The position numbers were made by a program, and so were the translations under genes. A stretch of DNA of 64,000 bases from Riptortus pedestris (lineage: Eukaryota; Arthropoda; Insecta; Hemiptera; Alydidae), in assembly GCA_019009955.1 (NCBI GenBank), contig CM032230.1, positions 18,407,501-18,471,500 of the forward strand, read 5' to 3'. Of this stretch, positions 34,727 to 48,733 are shown one piece after another; the stretch's first letter is position 1; each line of letters opens with the position of its first letter. The notes beneath the pieces are model-generated. The model made no database searches. It saw nothing but the letters and a program-made list of their open reading frames with translations, and had not been told where the DNA came from.

Positions 34727-34771
<45 letters not shown>
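34727..34771. repeat. (TA)n microsatellite
   Basis: About 45 bp of TA between the LINE fragment and the TAF8 5' region. Confidence 0.9.
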
Positions 34772-34778
<7 letters not shown>

Positions 34779-35123
34779 CCTAATTTGGACTAGTATGTCA
34801 TATTTAAAGTCTAATGGAGGAACGGTTGAAGATGAGAAAAAGATAGTCAACTATGACGTCACAAACTTGCTTTGAACATAAACTATAAATATTTCCCCCT
34901 CGCATTGAACGCATCGTTCAGGTCGTATCCAATTTGAGTTGAGGTGGATTAATAGTTGCTTGCTTTTAAAGCGTCACTACGTTTTTCTTTGATTCCTTTC
35001 TAATAACGCCATTCGTCAAGGCATTATTTTACTCTATGACGGCAAATAGTGTACGAATGAAGGCTTATTTTAAGAGCGAGTGATTAACACTAGGGGTTCA
35101 GTGTGTAAGAGCAAGTGACAGAT
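34772..35123 (+). promoter_or_regulatory. Presumed promoter and 5'UTR of TAF8
   Basis: Non-repetitive 350 bp directly upstream of the TAF8 ATG. I see no TATA box in a convincing position. 'tgacgtca' at 34853-34860 is a perfect CRE-like palindrome. Confidence 0.35.
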
Positions 35124-35235
35124 ATGACAGAGAGGAAGGTCCTTACAGCTGTAGTCTCGAGCATTTTGGTAGAGGCAGGCTTTGACTATGCACAGAATGG
35201 GCCATTAGAGACTCTTGTTGAAGTTTTACAAAGCA
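35124..35235 (+). CDS. TAF8: TAF8 coding exon 1
   Basis: The ATG is chosen because MTERKVLTAVVSSILVEAGF aligns with the TAF8 N-terminus. The donor is A|GTAAGT at 35236. Degraded copies of this exon's 3' half follow in the intron. Confidence 0.92.
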
Positions 35236-37940
35236 GTAAGTAAAAGAAATGTTCTTATCTTATCATTTGATGTGTTTTAGTTTCCACTAGTTTAGGGCTT
35301 TGAATTTACCTGGTATGGACTTGTAAAGATCCCCTTTGAAGTTCTTCAAAACAGTAAGTAGGAAAGATGAACTTATATCATTATATGCTACGTTAAAGTT
35401 TCCCATAGTTTTGAGCTTTGACTATAACCTGGAATGGTGCTGTAGAGATACCCCTTGTAGGGTTTTATAGTTTTACATAGTTTGGGGCTTTGAATGTACC
35501 AGGAATAGACTCTTAGAGATTCCCTTTGAAGTTTTTCAAAGCGGTAAGTAGGAAAGATGAACTTAAATTATTAAATGCTTTCATAATTTCACATTTTTTG
35601 GGGCTTTGAATAAGCCTAGAATGGACCTCTAGAGATTTTTATTGAAGTTCTTCAAACCAGTAAGTACAAGAAATGTTCTAATTTTATCATCTGCTAAGTT
35701 ATAACAGAGGTTGATTGAATAAAATGGCCAAAAAGATTTATTCCAGTGAACGCGTGTCATCTTAAGTGCCCTGTTATCTCACAATTACTGTGACACTTAT
35801 ATCTAATATAATAATCAATTGAAGAATGTTATTGTTATTTATTAATGTCTAATGGGTCATCTATAAGTTTTCACCCTTTCCTTCCTTTTCCCTTTTCACT
35901 CTTTTCCAGTGAGTTCGTTCCTAAATAAATTTCTAATACAGCTGGAATCCAGCTGATGACTCTAGGTTTACAAGTCGATTGAAGCCAACACCTTGATTTA
36001 CATGGTTAAGCCTTTGCACCAATAGAAAGAGTTAAAGCTTTAAATAATTATTTCTATTGATCGAATAACTATATTTTAAAATATTCACAGCATCCACATT
36101 TATAATAAACTATTATGTCAAAATTACAAAATTAATAGCTATATATACTTTACATTCAACCTAAATTACTTTAAAATTCATTGAATAATTATATAATAGA
36201 AAATGTTAAGGAAGAGAGCCATTACCTAACAACTGGATGTTAACCTGGAGGCCTCTTTGACCAGAATGGCTCTTCTTACAGGTTAGCTTAGATAAGGAAG
36301 CTGCTGGCACCAACTTCTATCTTCTTTGATATTTATATTCCTCTTTAGGGGTCCAGTTATATCTATTTATATCCCATCAACCCAGTTCCCCAGTTCTTGC
36401 TCTTAGGTAAGAAGTGCAAAACCTGATCCTATAAAGACCATAAATGGTGGTTTTCCGTCGCCTCATTTTTCTCATTTAACTTGCCTGTGTAGTGAAACGC
36501 TCATTGACATATTCTGTCTCGCATACGTTACTCCAAAGGGTAGGATATCTTGTGAACACCAACCTCTCCAGTGGTGGAATCCGATCTTTGGCTTTGGGAA
36601 AAAAATTGTTAAGCTTTTTTTTGCTCTAATAAGGTTTCTTGATACCAGCTTTTCCCAATATGTGCTAAGTTATAGTTTCGATTTGTCTGTAGGGCAGATG
36701 CTCTTATCATGTGTACTATGGTCTCGAGGAGTTTTGAGGTTTGACTATTACTGGAATGGACCTGTAGATATTGTCGCTGAAATTCTTGTAAGTAATAAAG
36801 GTCTTTTTACTTCTCATAAGCTATACTCTTCTTTCGTGTAGTTTCATCAAGGGAAGATATCCTACCTGCACATAATAAACCTATTATATATATATACACA
36901 CACAAATATATTTCTTTAGTCTTTCTAGGAATACAAAAAAAAAAACCAAGAAGTTTCACCCTCTTTTTATCCATGGTCTCTTATTGGTCTTTTATTAGTG
37001 AGAAAATGTCTTTTATTGGTGACCCTAGCTATAAAACTATGAAGAATGTCTAATTTTGTTTATTTGTATTATACTACTTTTGATCTTATTTGTTGGCAGC
37101 TATTTATGAGATTGGGAATAGCAGCAGGATTTATTGCGAGTTGGCTGGTCGGACAGAGCCGCTGTTTGCCGATGTGCTCTTGGCGCTTGTGAACATGGGC
37201 CTGCCCTTCGGAGATCTGGATAAATACGCAACTAGAACTAAATGCACGTCTATCCCAGGACCTATCTCGAGCACTCCAGCTAAGCAGCTAGGGATCCTCC
37301 AGGCGGGAGTGAAGCAGCCCCACCCTTCATACATCCCCACCCATCTCCCTCCATTCCCAGACCCTCATGCCTACATCAGGACTCCGGTAAGAATTTTTCT
37401 CACACACACACACTTCTCATTACTCGTTCATTACAAACCACAAATACCCATCGTATCTACCTGCTCACCTCCTCCCTTTCCCTTGCTCTCAGCTATCGAG
37501 GATGTATTCATAACACAATTTTCAATAGTCTGCCACGCAGGGGCTTCGTAAACCAAGAAGATTTCCCACATGTGCCATGTATTTGCATTTATCTCAAAAA
37601 GTAAAAGTTCAATGAGAATAATATTTGGTATTTATGCTTCAAATAGTGTATAACAGCTTATTGTTAATATGACAGGAGGAGGAGGGGGGGGGGGGTTACT
37701 GAAGGCCAAAAACTATAAAATGCACATATCTCGGTTAATAATGAAAATAATAAAAATATATACATAACAACATTTATAGAACATTACATTTGCAATAAGA
37801 TTAGTTCGATGCAGTCTTTCAATCCGACGCATATTAACAGAAATATTAAGAATTTTTGAGAATCTTCCCCTCTAAATCCCCCCTTCCACTGGTTGGATTT
37901 CAGCCATTCATAAACGTCATCTTTCTTTTTATATAAAACA

Positions 37941-37995
<55 letters not shown>

Positions 37996-40900
37996 AAAAT
38001 ACAGTCATACTGGGTCAATGAATAAACACTCTTATTCTTCTTTAAAACATCAATTTTATTTCTCCAGTGTGTTTCTATCTCTATACTCCTTATCAAGGGA
38101 TTCCTTCTTATCTAAAATTACAATTTTCAATTTTTTTTGGTAAATTTTGAATATTCTATTTACATATATTTCATATTTTATGACCATCATGTATGGGGTA
38201 CCAGCTGGTACGAAAAGCATTGAAAACTCAAAAATTTGTTCTTGAAATTTTTAAAGAAACCACTCATTAAAAAGGAAGAAAAAGTAAATATTTCACATAA
38301 ACTAAGAGAAGTGATGTCCCTTCACCAATGTTTGATTTTTTTTTTATTAAAGACCACTATATAATGATGTCTTACATCGTAATCGAATTACTTTTTCACT
38401 GCCCAAAAAGAAAAAAACTGAACCAATCCCTATGATGAAAGGTGTGGGCCAGGGGGATCCACATCGTCCTTTCTCTTCAACATGGGGATATATTTCGTAA
38501 TCCAAGAGCTCGGTGAAAAAGATGTGTGCAGTGCCTACGGATACCAAGTGATTGAAAATTTACCAAATCCCTCAACGGATTTGGCGATGATGTAGCTCTT
38601 ATCGCAAAAGATAAAGCTTCAGCCGAACACTTGATCGAGCAGGCAATTGACTGTTTTCAAATAATTGGCCTAAAGGTGAATGCAAAAATTAGCACGCCAA
38701 GAATAATTGAAAAAGGAAAGTTGGTATAGCAAGAAATTCAACTATGGTCAGGCAACAAATTTTCAGTATCGGCCAAAATGACAAAATAAAATATCTGGGA
38801 GTTATATTTCAGCAAGAAATCTGTCTTGTTAGCGAGAAATTCACTAGCATGCTGGTTGAAAAACTAAACTCCTACATCCTCCAGCTTGCTAAAGCCTGAC
38901 CAAAAGTTAAATACATCAAACCAATATATATGGCCAATAATGATTTGTCCTCTTCAGTGCACACCAATAAAATATCTCAAACCCTCCTTTTTATTGAAAG
39001 TTGATAAAATAATTAGGAGTTGTGCAAAAGAAATACTAAGTTTGCCATTGAATACTAACTGTATGTTTTATACTTCACGAAAAGTTAGAGGTTTGGGATT
39101 GTTTAAAGCATATTGGGAGGCTTTCTTGCAACATATAAATGTATGTATGTCCCTTATGAAAGACATGAATCCATATGTACTCCAAACGAGAGATTTCACT
39201 AATGAAATATCGAACTACTTAAAAGCCCTTGATATTACAAAAGAGAAGAACGAATATATCAGTGCCAAAAACTTGTGACAAGAACTAGGTACGCCGTACA
39301 TCCTTTAGCAATTGGTGCTCTTTACCAGCTAAAGGAAAAGGCATAGAAAATTTCAATGACTGGCAGGCCAGTAATTTGTGTATTTCTGACAAAAAATGGC
39401 TTTCTTCATAGAATGGACAACAGCAGTGAAGATGACCGTGAATCTAGTGCCAGTTCGGTCTGTCCCAGGAAGGAACCTAGAAAACACCCACTGTAGGCAT
39501 TGCAGTGAAATTGAAACCCTTTCCTATGTCCTAGATTCCTGCCAATGGGGCGAGCAGATGCCTAATTCACATCATCATAAGGTCTAGACTCAAATTCCTC
39601 ACCTCTTGAAAAAGAAGCACCTAGATTGGGATATATGGGAGGTGACTTGCAATTTCGCAGACGGCACTCCAAGATATTGTAGCCATCAAGAAATATGAAA
39701 AGAAGGACTTAATTCTGGATCCTACTGTCCGTTTTCAGATGAACAAAAGTCAAACAGATGGGGTGGACCAAGAGAAGAAAGCAATATACAAACCATGTTG
39801 TCTCTATTTCTCAGGAAAATATGAAATCCAAGACTGGACGATTGTGGGGCTACTCTTTGGTTCAAGAGGAGTCCTCCATCAAAAAACAGTGAAGACATTA
39901 ATAGAATATGGGCTGACAAAAGATGATCTGATGGACTTGTCCACACTTATCCTAAAATCATCAATAAGAATTGTCAATCATCATTTATATAAAAAGTTAA
40001 GATGAAATATTAAGCTGTACTCTCACCTGAGATACCTCCCAAATTTGCTCCATTCAATTTATAAGATTCCAAATTTTCATATCCCATATAAACAACATTT
40101 AAAAAAATAATATTACCAAGAAACTGACAGATTAGGAAGCTGGCCATACAGATACCCTCAGAAAGAGGGCAGCTTATTTTGTTTGTTTTATATATATATA
40201 TGTTGTAGAGAAATATCTCTAATAATTAATAAATTATTTTGGCCCTATGTATATCATAAAGATATAATATTAAGCCTTATGTTGACTTATTAGCACCTCT
40301 ACAATAATTATTGAAGAATAGGAGGGGCATTAGTCCAAGAGATATGCTGGTCTTTAATTCAGTGATGAATAGGAGGGACATTAGTCCAAGAGATATGCAG
40401 GTCTTAAATACAGTTCTGAATAGGAAGCATTATGTTGACATTAGCAGGTCTTTAATAATTATTGAAGAATAGGAGGGGCATTAGTCCAAGAGATATGCTG
40501 GTCTTTAATTCAGTGATGAATAGGAGGGACATTAGTCCAAGAGATATGCAGGTCTTAAATACAGTGCTGAATAGGAGGGACATTAACTCAAAAGATATGC
40601 AGGTCTTTTATACAGTGATGAATAGGAGGGACATTAACTCAAAAGATATGCAGGTCTTTTATACAGTGATGAATAGGAGTGACATTAGCTCAAAAGATAT
40701 GCAGGTCTTTTATACAGTGATGAATAGGAGCGAAATTAGCTCAAAAGATATGCAGGTCTTTAATACAGTGATGAATAGGAGGGACATTAGTCCAAGAGAT
40801 ATGCAGGTATTTTATACAGTGATGAATAGGAGTGACATTATCCCAAAAGATATGCAGGTCTTTAATACAGTAGGGCTCAGGTTAGCCCTGCGAGTTAAAG

Positions 40901-42027
40901 CGCTAACCTTTCTCTCACATGGTAAACCCAGAGTGGCGAGTTCGATTCTTGCCTGGGCAAAGGAAATTATTTAGTGACGAAATTCATTAAATAACTTCCT
41001 AAAATCCCACCCTGGCTAGAAAAGGGTGGTAACCTGTAGATAACCCGTCCCGATTAGCCTAAGTTGCAAAAAGTGGACGTTAATAAATAAATAAATAATA
41101 ATACAGTGATGAATAGGAGGGGCATTATCCCAAGAGATATGCAGGTCTTTAATACAGTGATGAATAGGAGGGGCATTATCACAAATGATATGAAGGTCTT
41201 TAATACAGTGATGAATAGGAGGGATATTAGCTCAAAAGATATGTATGTCTTTAATACAGTGATGAATAGGAGGGGCATTATCCCAAAAGATATGCAGATC
41301 TTTAATACAGTGATGAATAGGAGGGGCATTATCCCAAAAGATATGCAGGTCTTTAATACAGTGATGAATAGGAGGGGCATTATCCCAAAAGATATGCAGG
41401 TCATTAATACAGTGATGAATAGGAGGGACATTAGTCCATGAGAAATGCAGGTCTTTAATACAGTGATGAATAGGAGGGACATTAGCTCAAAAGATATGCA
41501 GGTCTTTAATACAGTGATGAATAGGAAGGGTGATGTGAGTAATGCCATAACATATGTCCTTGGGGGAGGGGGAACACTTCCTCCATAGAAGTATAAAAGT
41601 CCGTCACGCAGGGGCTGCGTAAACTAAGCAGATTTCCCACGTAAAGTTTTACAATAGAGAAATATCCATATGAGTACTGAAGAGTTACGGAAACGGCCAA
41701 ACTAGCTTTTGGCGGGATACTCACTCCCGTCCGTTACCTGCCCACATTTAATAAAAATGCAAATATCTCGGTTAATATTCAAGATACAGAATAAATGTAT
41801 ATAACAATATTTATAGTAAATTTAATTTGCAATAAGATTGATTATATACGATTTTTCGATCCGACGTAGGAGATATTTCGAATTTTCAAAAATCCCCGCC
41901 TCTAAACCCCCTCCCCTCCCACTGGTCTGATTTCAGCCATTAACGAACTTGATCTGTCTTTTTACATAAAACGTTTAAATATCGAGTTTGGTTACGATCA
42001 AACAAAAATTGCGACCACTGGAGCATT

Positions 42028-42088
<61 letters not shown>

Positions 42089-42699
42089 TGGAATGGACCT
42101 CATTTTCGTCATCTCCTTGGTAAGATCGATGGACATTTGAAGAAATTTTTCGAAAATCGTGTCATGAGTACGACCTCAATAGCTGATTTCCCTTAAGGGG
42201 AATCTGCTAAAAAGTTCATATGGTTTGGTTGATGCTGTACATATTTTTTATTCATTATGTTTTTGTTTCGATGTCTGCAGACTCACAAGCAGCCTGTGAC
42301 TGAGTATGAAGCCATTAGAGAGAAGTCAGCCATACAGAAAAGAGACATTGAGAGAGCATTGAACAAATTTGAAACAAAAATAAATGAAACCGACAGCTTA
42401 TTCCTCTCCCAGGATAACATGTATCCATGTAAGTATTTATTTTATAACAATATTCATATATGTTTATTGTGGTTCTTCAAAAGGGATTAATTATTTTTAA
42501 AAAAAGAATCTTTGGCTTAACATGGAAAGACTGAAGCCTTCCTTGGGTGGCTGTTAATGTTAATACTTCTGTTTATTAGCAGATTTCCCTTAAGGGAAAT
42601 CAGCCCTTGAGATTGTACCATTGACATAATTTTCAAAACATTTCAAATGTCCATCGACCCTACTCCGATGAAGGGATGATAAAAATGAGGTCTATTCAA

Positions 42700-42757
<58 letters not shown>

Positions 42758-43415
42758 TTGTCTATTAACTCTCTAGCGGTTGCTAGATTGGTTTGATCAG
42801 TGGAAGCACTGAAGATGAAGTTTATGAATGGCTGAAATCCGACGAGTGGGAGGGGGGATTTAATATTTTTGTTATTATGTATCGGATCGAAAAACTGTAT
42901 AGAACCAATCTTAGTACAAATTTAATGTTCTATAAATATTTTTATATTTGTTTTTTTTTTTTTTTCATTATCTCCTTTATTAACTGACATATTTCCATTT
43001 TTTAGTTTCCATTCTTCAGTAAACCCCTACTCTTACTCATGTCATATTAACAATAAGTTGATATATCATCGAACATTCCATTCAAAGTTAAAATATCAAA
43101 TATTAGCGAGCTGGGACCCTTTTCCTGCCTTGTCGGCAAACATCAAACAGATTGCCGAGAAAGCACTAGACACGTTGCCTAGAACAGTCCCGGCCCTAGT
43201 AGACACTTTGGTAGCCAATAGTCCTTCATTGGTTGGCTCCTTTCATCTCCTTCGTAATTCTTAAATATGTAATTAGCCCTGTTTAATTTTTGCAATAATA
43301 TTTTATGTTTTAAACTTAAAAATGTTTATTCGATTTTTACTTACTCAATATTTAAGCGTTTGTTTCATTCAACACTGAAGATTATATTCATTAATGGCTA
43401 AAATTTGGATTTCGA

Positions 43416-43492
<77 letters not shown>

Positions 43493-46400
43493 TCATTTTG
43501 TATGATATTTTATAAAACACTCTACGTGTAAACCAACATCACATTTTTCACATTTAGTTGTCGTCTGTTTTGAACAAAGACTACATTTAGTTTAGATGAA
43601 TTTGTTTCTTTTGCTGCATATTGATTAGTATACTTCAATAATAGGGTAATGACTTCTTCATCCATGAAATACCGAAAATAGTCTGTTGGTGTCATTTCAG
43701 GTGATAAATGACATGAGGCTACTTCACAGCTATCTTCTTCAGGTATCGAGAGTTCTTCCTTTTGCCAGTCAAAAATGATTTTTTCGTGCTTCAACAAAGA
43801 AATTGAACCCTTCTTCTTCCTAGGTGGAGGAGATGAGGTTCTTACGCTGTGTGTAATTTTCTTAGGAACTTTGGTATCAGATTGACAGCTTGTCGGTTTT
43901 TCCAATTGTTTGGGTTCATCAGTTAGAACAGAATGATCTTCAGGTTCCTTATACAAAACAGTAGGTAATGTTCCAAGTTGATTTTGGCAAATAATAACCT
44001 GCGACCTCAACTGGCTTCCTGGAAGATTGTCAATTGAAGGATTTTCTTCTCCTCCGGAGTCTTCATCCGTTATGTCTTCATTGCAATTAGTAGGAGGCAA
44101 CATGCCAATATTTAACCCTCCCTCTGGAATCTCTTCATCATCTGCCGACTCTAAAAAATCTACCAACTCACTAAGAGTCCATTTTTTCCTGAAAAATAGT
44201 AACAAAATCAACCATAATTTTATCAAAGGGTAGTTTCCCAAAAAATGAAAAAAATATGACTATCACTATAATAATAATTAGTGAGGTGGTAATAATAAAA
44301 ATCATTTGAAAAAGGATTATAAATAGCTGATTATATACGTAATTCACTCAGGTTTTCAGTAAATATGGATTAAAAGTATTATAAAAAAACCTCCTCACCC
44401 TCTAAAATTGGTGATTACCAAAGCTACATTTAGAAAAATAACTTAGATATTCTAAAATCACCAAAAAAGGTTTGTCTGAATAGTCAATGATTTTAAAAAA
44501 TGTAAATGTACCAAATTTTGTTAAAATTTTATTACATAATAATTTTGAACCGACATTCTCCTGAAGTCCTTGTGCAAGGACCAGCGATTTTGCGGCCATG
44601 TTGAACCCAGGGTTACAGTGTTAGGAACAAAGTAATTGCTAGAAAGTGTAGTCAATACATTCAAACAAACATATCATGAGACATTACACCAATAAAACTA
44701 ATAATAAATGAATGGTACTTACCCTTCAACAACAATGTCAGTAAGTTCATCCATGGTTGAAATGAAGTCAAATGTTATGCAGGATTCACAAGCTAAAACA
44801 CTGAAGCTATCCAAACAGGAATAAGTACTGTGAAGCACAGAGCCTATAGATGGGAATACAGGTGCCCCACTCTACAAGAAATACATTGAAACATCACAAT
44901 CCCTTTGTTTCTCCCAATATGTCTGAGGTCCTTGCACAAAGACTTCAGGAGAATCTGGGTTAATTTACACAGCCCCTGCTTCATGGATTTTTTATTTTTC
45001 CCCTAGCTGTGTGATATTTTAAATAGTTACCTGGATTTTCTATTGTTTTTCCCCCTTCATAATGTCTTTATAGCTTATTAGAATAACTTAAGTTAATTTA
45101 GTCCAGGTTATAATAAATATATATATAATGCTGCAGTGCTCAGGCTCTTCTGAGGTATAAGATGTATTTTGAATTATGTACCTAATAAGCACTTACATAT
45201 GAGTGTTTCAGTTAGGTTTTAGTTTTAGCAGATTTCCCTTGAGGGAAATCAGCTATTGAGGTCGTGCTCATGACGCGATTTTCGAAATTTTTCTTCAAAT
45301 GTCCATTGATCCTACCCAGGAGATGACGAAAATGAGGTCCGTTCAAGACTGTGTATATTTATCTATATCTATCTATCTATGTATTTATATATTTGTCTGT
45401 TACCGCTCTAGCGGTTGTAATTATTGTTTAATCGTTCCAAACTCAATATTTAGTCATTTTATGTTAAAAGAAAGATCAAGTTCGTTAATGTCTGAAATCG
45501 GGCCAGTTGGAGGGGAGGTTTAGAGAGGAGGATTTTCGAAATTTCAAAATAACTCCGTTGCCATAGGTTGGATCAAACAATTGTATAGAACCAATCTTAT
45601 TGAAAATTAAATGTACTATAAATATTGTTATATACATTTATTGACTATCTTGAATATTAACCGAGATATTTGCATTTTTCAGTTTTCAGCCTTCAGCAAA
45701 CCGCCACTTCTACTCATGTTACATGAACAATACTCTACTACATAATTAATCACATTATTCGAAGTTTAAATACCAAAAATTGTATTCCAGAGACCTTTAT
45801 TATACGAGATACATGCAAATATGTCCTGGTGCCCCCCCCACCCGTCTTAAGGTTTTGGACTACTAAAATTTGATTGATTGAGATAACAATTATTCTGATT
45901 CATTATTAATTACAGTACTAGATATAGTAAATAGTTCTCAATAAAATTAATATGTTATATTCTGATAAAGCAGAACAATATTTCAGTAATTGTTTTTATT
46001 TTTGGTGTGAGGCGGGCTGCCCCCCCCCCCCACTGGTACAATTTTAGCTGTTAATGAACTTGATCTTTATTTTTATATAAATCATCTAAATATCGAGTTT
46101 GATAACGATCAAACATAAATTGTGATCACTAGGAGAACATTGATCGCGAAGAGTAAGTTGTGGACATATGAGGAGTACGATCTCCATAGCTGATTTACCT
46201 TAGAGGAAATCTGCTAAAGTGTAGAACCTATTCAAAATAAAAAGGTCAGTCATGCAGTGTTTGCATCAACAAGCAGATTTCCCACAAGGATGAATTCCCA
46301 GTGATCTGATATTACCATAAATTCTTTATTAATAATTGGAAAAATGAAAATCTTTGGTTCCAGAGTAAAGGGTGTGCATTTCCTGTTATATAGTGTTGCT

Positions 46401-48653
46401 GTTACCAACCTTCGATTACTAGTTCTTGTGGCTACTCAATGGCCAGAGATAGGTGATGTGTATTCATGAATATGAATGAAATCATGTTCATATATTGAGT
46501 AAGATATTTTATCTTATTCATATTCATAAACAATATTGTTTTCTTATTCACATTCAGGAACATGATTTTTGGCAAAAAAACATAAAATAAATTGATTTTG
46601 GAAGAAAAACTAAAAAAAAAATTATGAATACTATTTGATCTTGGGTGAGTCGAGACAAAATGGTGAGTACGGTAAAAAAAATCAAATTGAAGGATGTGAA
46701 TAAGACTTAAATCATAATTATGGATGTGAGAAAGATAAAAATCCTATTCAATATGTAAATATGACATTATTCATATTTTTAACTATATAATATTCTTCAC
46801 AATATCCCCACATATCATTTTATTCAAAATCATGTTCATCAAAACAAATATGCCCTTTCCTGTCAATAGCCCGATGATACAAGGCTAGCACCTCTACTGA
46901 GTTCGTTTAATTGAAACATTTCTAGTCATGGGACCTCTACTTCGTACTATGTATATTTTATTAAATCTAGTTCATAAGTTTATATTTAGTTTTAATCTAA
47001 ACAGCTACGTTTATAAACCAAATCACAAGCTAAAATTGAATATATTAACTACATTTCTCAAACTTACATAATTTGCATAAAATATAGTCACATGTGACTT
47101 TGAGACTTTTCACATTAAGATGGTTCAATTTGTTTCCCATCACTCAATAAAAGAGTCCGCTATGTAGTCGCTGTGTAAACTAATCAGATTTCCCATGCAC
47201 AGAAATATGATATGGTCTCATCTTATCTATTCTCTATTTCTCCTGCAGTAAGAAGGCTAAGAAAACAGGAATTAAAATTAGTTTGACTTGAGATGTTTAG
47301 TAACTGAGGTACTTAAAGTGAAAAACCAACAGATGAATAGAAGTGGTGGTTTACAAAAGGCTGAAACCAAAAAAATACAAATAACACTGTTAATATTCAA
47401 ATTGGAGAAAATATATAGGGATCAAGAATTGTAGAAAATTAAAATTCCAACAGCATTCAATATATACAAATTTGTTATCTGACTCATAGTAACCGAGATA
47501 TTTCTAATTTTTACTTACTACCATCTTGGCCAATTTCAGCCTTTAGGTAATATAAATTTTCACTTTTTCATGAAATGATTAAATATTGAGTATGAAGTTG
47601 AGAAAATAAAAATCATGTAGATCTTAAATAATGGCACCTTACCAAAATATTTGTGAATATATCCTACAGTAAAAGTTCTATGAAAACTATATTTGGTATG
47701 TAAGCTTCGGATAAAGTGGTTCATAATATAACTGCTTATTATTATTATGACGAGTAGGAGTGGGGGGGGGAAGGTTTACTGAAGGCTAAAAACTAAAAAA
47801 TGCAAATATCCCAGTTAATATTCTAGATAGAGAAAAATTTATATTAAATTACATTTGTTGTGATCTGGCTTCGGCAATAGGCAGTGGAAGCTGAAAGAGA
47901 TGATAAATCCCACAACCAAACCACTATCAAGAATTAGGAAGGGTTCACCAACAATCGACTCTACTCAACATTTAAATATATATAAATTTATTTATAATTA
48001 AATATTTACCAATAATAATTATTAAAATGAAGAGGCACCTTTTAATAAAATAATGGATGGGTGGGGCACTTATCTCTACTTATACTATATTACAATTAAT
48101 AAAGTCCGTCACGCAGGGGCTGCGTAAACTAAGCAGATTTCCAAAGTGAAGTTTAACAATAGAGAAATATGCCTAATAACAACTGTAGTAGGAAGAAACC
48201 TCTAAACCTAAAACATTATTTAGGGCGTAATAACCCAGTAGTTTCTAGCCCCAAAAAACAGTTAACCTAACCTCTAAACCTATTCACGAGGGACGAATAG
48301 TTAAAGAAACGCCCGCCAGAGCTCTCGGGGGAAAGTCCGAACATAGCCTACTGGTGACCACACGCAGAATACAAATGAAAATATCTCGGTTAATATTCAA
48401 GATACACAATAAATGTATAGAACAATATTTATAGTAAATTTAATTTGCAATAAGATTTATTCTACACAATTTTTCGGTCCGTTGATAATAACGAAGACAT
48501 TTTGAATTTTCAAAATTCCTCCCTCTAAACCTCCCCCTCCCTCTGGTCTGATTTCAGCCATTAACGAACTTGATCTTCCTTTTTACATAAAATGATTAAA
48601 TATGGAGTTTGGTAACGATCAAACAAAAATTGCGACCGCTAGAGCGTTAACAG

Positions 48654-48733
<80 letters not shown>

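Noticed and set aside
40866..40960. Possible tRNA gene
   Set aside because: A- and B-box-like sequences are present, but the sequence cannot fold into a full cloverleaf, is followed by an A/T-rich tail and target duplication, and recurs: it is a SINE.
40462..40974. 170-codon frame of 17-residue repeats as a possible gene
   Set aside because: Lies in a TAF8 intron, is a 51-bp minisatellite, is open on both strands and runs into a SINE; no evidence of coding constraint.
44402..44599. 65-codon minus-strand frame (MAAKSLVLAQGL...)
   Set aside because: It lies in the intron of the piggyBac-derived gene and begins inside the inverted copy of the element end; no domain recognised.
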